From the IMG/VR virus record IMGVR_UViG_3300022200_003650, positions 1 to 31,169 of that record: 31,169 nt of DNA. One strand, 5' to 3'. Under the pieces are notes generated by a model. It did no database searches and was not told the origin of the DNA. It saw only the letters and a list, made by a program, of their open reading frames with translations. Each line of letters starts with the position of its first letter. Position 1 is the first letter of the stretch. The position numbers were made by a program, and so were the translations under genes. The DNA comes from a virus. This document shows positions 28,879 to 31,169 of the stretch, one piece after another.

Positions 28879-29430
28879 TCATGAATCAGGGAATCTTGCG
28901 TCGTCGCCTGCGTCACTAGTGGTTAAGATACCACCTGCAACTAAAACTTCATGCTTAACTCTTAAGTTACCACCGTTATCAATATAAGTCATGATTCCAA
29001 CCCAACCACTGTGTCCAACAGCATAAGCGGTTGTTGCTGCGACACCAACTTCAATTTGGTCTACACCAAAGACTGCATTAAAGACTGGGCTAGTTGAGAA
29101 TCCAGTTGTTTTTGATTGTGGTGGATCATATGTAGAATCATCAAGGATATAAACTGGAGTCTGTGAAATATTATAAGATGTTGCAGGAACTGTAGTTACT
29201 CCAGCAACAAAGTTAGCAGTGCTTGCTAAAGAAATAGTTGTGGATGTGAACCCAGAAATAACTGCATAACCGTAGGTAGCGCCCGTACCAACAGTTATAA
29301 AGTCACCAGTTCTAATACCAGCACTAGTCCATGTTACAATGCCAACGGCTCCTGTTCCAATTCCAGTAGAAAGATCTACTGCGACTGTTCCAGCAGAATA
29401 AACAGAATCGTTATTACCCCAGAGTGCCAT
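28879..29430 (-). CDS. probable virion structural protein
   Basis: 183 residues, rich in Gly, Thr, Val and Ser and poor in Lys: MALWGNNDSVYSAGTVAVDL, then SGFTSTTISLASTANFVAGV and GHSGWVGIMTYIDNGGNLRV, ending GDDARFPDS. All-beta appearance, as in phage head-decoration and tail-associated proteins. A perfect late promoter (29463-29470) lies just upstream, which supports a virion role. The ATG follows AAAGGTAAAAAA. Confidence 0.78.
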   Translation of the reverse strand: MALWGNNDSVYSAGTVAVDLSTGIGTGAVGIVTWTSAGIRTGDFITVGTGATYGYAVISGFTSTTISLASTANFVAGVTTVPATSYNISQTPVYILDDSTYDPPQSKTTGFSTSPVFNAVFGVDQIEVGVAATTAYAVGHSGWVGIMTYIDNGGNLRVKHEVLVAGGILTTSDAGDDARFPDS

Positions 29431-29462
29431 TTTTTTACCTTTACTAATTTAAGTCGTAGAAA

Positions 29463-29470
29463 TATTTATA
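29463..29470 (-). promoter_or_regulatory. T4-type late promoter of the virion gene
   Basis: TATAAATA on the minus strand, an exact late consensus, about 33-40 nt before the ATG at 29430 and directly after the T run of the terminator 29470-29501. Confidence 0.9.
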
Positions 29471-29501
29471 AAAAAAGGAGACCTTACTTTTGATCTCCTT
29501 T
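29470..29501 (-). terminator. rho-independent terminator
   Basis: An 8-bp stem, AAAGGAGA (29474-29481) with TCTCCTTT (29494-29501), 12-nt loop, is followed on the minus strand by a T run (29476-29471). It overlaps the stop region of the 54-residue gene. The late promoter begins at the T run, so terminator and promoter share bases. Confidence 0.88.
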
Positions 29502-29648
29502 GCGTAAAACAACTCTTAAAAAGTGAGTTGTAAGGTCAAGCAATCCATTCTCCTCAAATCTTTTTGTTTTTGCTAACCACTCAGACGTGGTTAGTAATAG
29601 ACCAAGAACAATGGTTACTCCCCAGTTAGTTACAAAGCAGGTAATCAT
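29484..29648 (-). CDS. 54-residue single-helix membrane protein
   Basis: MITCFVTNWGVTIVLGLLLT then TSEWLAKTKRFEENGLLDLT, ending LRKGDQK. A membrane helix (about 2-21) is followed by an amphipathic cytoplasmic part. The ATG overlaps the stop of the gene before it (ATGA). Together with 29645-29824 it looks like a pair of small membrane-active proteins, possibly holin-like, though without diagnostic features. Confidence 0.75.
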   Translation of the reverse strand: MITCFVTNWGVTIVLGLLLTTSEWLAKTKRFEENGLLDLTTHFLRVVLRKGDQK

Positions 29649-29824
29649 CCCTCAGCTTGTGGTGCAAAGAGTTTTTCTTTGACCAATTCAAGAACTACAT
29701 TATCAATACTGTTATCAGTAGAATTCACATACTTAGTTAAAAGTTCAATAACAAGATTTTTAACTGCTGGATGTGTCGCAATTGAAATCAAAATTGGTTT
29801 TACAACCGATACTACTGCGCCCAT
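29645..29824 (-). CDS. 59-residue amphipathic protein
   Basis: Start chosen at the ATG at 29824 because GGAGG lies 6 nt upstream; the ATG at 29836 has no ribosome site. MGAVVSVVKPILISIATHPA then VKNLVIELLTKYVNSTDNSI. Hydrophobic-amphipathic helices without a clear transmembrane span. Coupled to 29484-29648. Function unknown. Confidence 0.75.
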   Translation of the reverse strand: MGAVVSVVKPILISIATHPAVKNLVIELLTKYVNSTDNSIDNVVLELVKEKLFAPQAEG

Positions 29825-29863
29825 GATGTCCTCCATATGAGAGTATCCAGGACTATTTAGAAA

Positions 29864-31169
29864 TTAGTCTGCTTCTAAAGGAAGTTTTCCAGATTTCTGC
29901 ATTTGAAGCTTTTGACGCTGAAGCATTTGCTGCTTTTGTTGCAGCATCTTCATGTTAGCAAGCTTCTGCTTATCCATCATTTCCTTCTTCTTATCAATTC
30001 CAGATTCTGGAGCAGGTGCTTCAGTATCCATCTGTTCACCAAGTTTTCTACCACCACGACGAGCAGTAAGAACAGCAGCAATAGCAGCCTTTCTTCTCTC
30101 TTCCTTAGTTCTACCTGCTAACTGAGGAGACTTGGAAGCATAGAAGTCTTTGATTGCTGCTCCCATATCAGTCTTAGCAGTAATCTTTTCATCAATCTGA
30201 TTCACTTCTTCTTTATTCATTTTCTTTTTTTGCCAAGAATCAAGTGCATCTACTGGACGACCACCCTTAGCAAGGACTTCTTTCTTATGTGCTTGGAATG
30301 CAGAAGCAGACTTTGCTCTATCTTCTTTTTCTTTTTTAGCAGCAGATGCTCTAGCAGCAACCTTTTCTTTAGCAATACGATCAAGTCTTTCTACAGAAGT
30401 TTCTTCACTTCTTACTGAAGCAAGAAGATCATCTAACTTACTAGACTTCTTTTTCTTAGCAGGTGCTGCAGCTTTTGGTTTTGCTTTTGCTGCTTCTCTC
30501 TTGTCAATATCTGCTTTTACTTCAGCATAAGAAGGTCCACCCTTTCTTCTCTTTGCAGGTCTTCCAGTTTCTGCAGGTTCTGATTTAGTCTCAGGTTTTG
30601 CTGGTGCTGGAGTAGAGGATCCACCTTCCATCTTACGAGCAACATTTCTTGCTCCTCTGGAAACTGCTCTTGCACCTCTTGCAACTGCTTTCTTCAAACC
30701 ACTCTTTAACTTAGAACCAATACGTGACAGGAGACCTGGACGCTTTGGTTTATCTGAAGATGAGGAGGAATCTGAAGAGGTTGAAGTTGAGGTTGATGCT
30801 GAAGATGATCCAGATGAAGAACCACCCTTTCCTCTCTCATATCCTGCTTTGAATTCTCTCTTTGCAGCAGAACCAGCTCTCTTTGCTAAACCAGCAGCAT
30901 ATCCTGCACCACGAGCAACTGCTTTTCCTACTTTCTTAACAGCAGACTTAACTTTCTCAAGTCTGTCACTCTTAATTTTAGTGTCATGACCAAGAGTTAC
31001 TTTTGCTTCGTTAAGAAGGAAGAATGAGGTTTCAATCGCTTCGCAGAGAACTTCTTCTACTTCCTCAACTTCATATCCCTCTTCAATACACTCATAGAAG
31101 AACTCTTCTACAACTTCTTCAATTAATTGGTCAGAAAGAAGAAGAAGTTCTGATTCGTTAAGTTCATCA
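29864..31169 (-). CDS. large low-complexity basic protein, probable virion/internal component (5' end outside window)
   Basis: The frame is open from the stop at 29864 to the window edge, 434 codons. The visible N-terminal part is acidic and helical (SDQLIEEVVEEFFYECIEEG, then EEVLCEAIE). Then come Lys/Ala/Gly-rich stretches (VKKVGKAVARGAGYAAGLAK), a Ser/Thr run (about 110 codons in), PGLLSRIGSKLKSGLKKAVA, long Ala/Lys/Pro-rich linkers, and a Gln/Met/Lys-rich C-terminal coiled coil (NMKMLQQKQQMLQRQKLQMQ). No catalytic motif. An acidic head plus long basic tail suits a scaffold, internal-head or DNA-packing protein. The TTG at 30697 often taken as a start is internal. Confidence 0.8.
   Translation of the reverse strand, partial: DELNESELLLLSDQLIEEVVEEFFYECIEEGYEVEEVEEVLCEAIETSFFLLNEAKVTLGHDTKIKSDRLEKVKSAVKKVGKAVARGAGYAAGLAKRAGSAAKREFKAGYERGKGGSSSGSSSASTSTSTSSDSSSSSDKPKRPGLLSRIGSKLKSGLKKAVARGARAVSRGARNVARKMEGGSSTPAPAKPETKSEPAETGRPAKRRKGGPSYAEVKADIDKREAAKAKPKAAAPAKKKKSSKLDDLLASVRSEETSVERLDRIAKEKVAARASAAKKEKEDRAKSASAFQAHKKEVLAKGGRPVDALDSWQKKKMNKEEVNQIDEKITAKTDMGAAIKDFYASKSPQLAGRTKEERRKAAIAAVLTARRGGRKLGEQMDTEAPAPESGIDKKKEMMDKQKLANMKMLQQKQQMLQRQKLQMQKSGKLPLEAD

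Noticed and set aside
1-31169. CRISPR array, insertion sequence, integrase or attachment site
   Set aside because: No spaced repeat array, transposase, integrase or duplicated tRNA end was seen. The phage looks lytic in this window.

Overview
The window is a piece of a T4-like myovirus genome that infects marine cyanobacteria (Synechococcus or Prochlorococcus type). The evidence is a T4-style replication block (gp61-type primase, nrdA, nrdB), T4-type late promoters (NATAAATA), a tRNA cluster, a phage-borne pstS, and many tiny one-helix proteins packed with ATGA and TAATG overlaps. Every gene I can support lies on the minus strand, so transcription runs from high to low coordinates. Long plus-strand open frames are shadows.

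Layout in the direction of transcription: (1) 31169-28276, a cut-off low-complexity basic protein, small membrane or amphipathic proteins, a probable virion protein behind a late promoter and terminator, and two conserved-type hypotheticals. (2) 28289-23154, a coiled-coil protein, then primase, nrdA and nrdB, led by a consensus host-type promoter hidden in the 3' end of the coiled-coil gene. (3) 23170-19007, a GIY-YIG nuclease, tRNAs for Arg, Gly, Asn, Val, Ser, Pro, Ile and Met/Ile-type CAU, one degenerate tRNA-like gene, two structured RNA elements between tRNAs, a Dps-like ferritin, a Phd/YefM-like orphan antitoxin and a run of overlapping microproteins. Five near-perfect or perfect TTGACA-17-TATAAT promoters lie in regions 2 and 3, several of them inside coding sequence. 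(4) 18795-17949, small hypotheticals ending at a strong terminator.

(5) 17881-1927 is a roughly 16-kb glycan (LPS/O-antigen-type) cluster of 19 tightly coupled genes. It has about nine glycosyltransferase-like proteins (GT25, two GT11, GT2/GT7-like, GT10, a NodZ-like protein and others), two methyltransferases, and nucleotide-sugar enzymes: Gmd, a GDP-fucose synthase-like reductase, a ColD-type PLP dehydratase with His in place of the catalytic Lys, a GDP-mannose 3,5-epimerase, a UDP-glucose/GDP-mannose dehydrogenase, a mannose-6-phosphate isomerase-type cupin, and NadE. The simplest reading is that GDP-mannose from the host is turned into GDP-L-fucose, a GDP-3,6-dideoxyhexose of colitose type and GDP-L-galactose/L-gulose, which the phage's transferases add to the surface of the infected host.

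(6) 1-1930 holds two paralogous small secreted beta-barrel-like proteins and PstS. Both transcription units are preceded by paired TTAA-core repeats spaced 11 bp apart, as in cyanobacterial Pho boxes, so this end looks like a phosphate-starvation module under host PhoB control.
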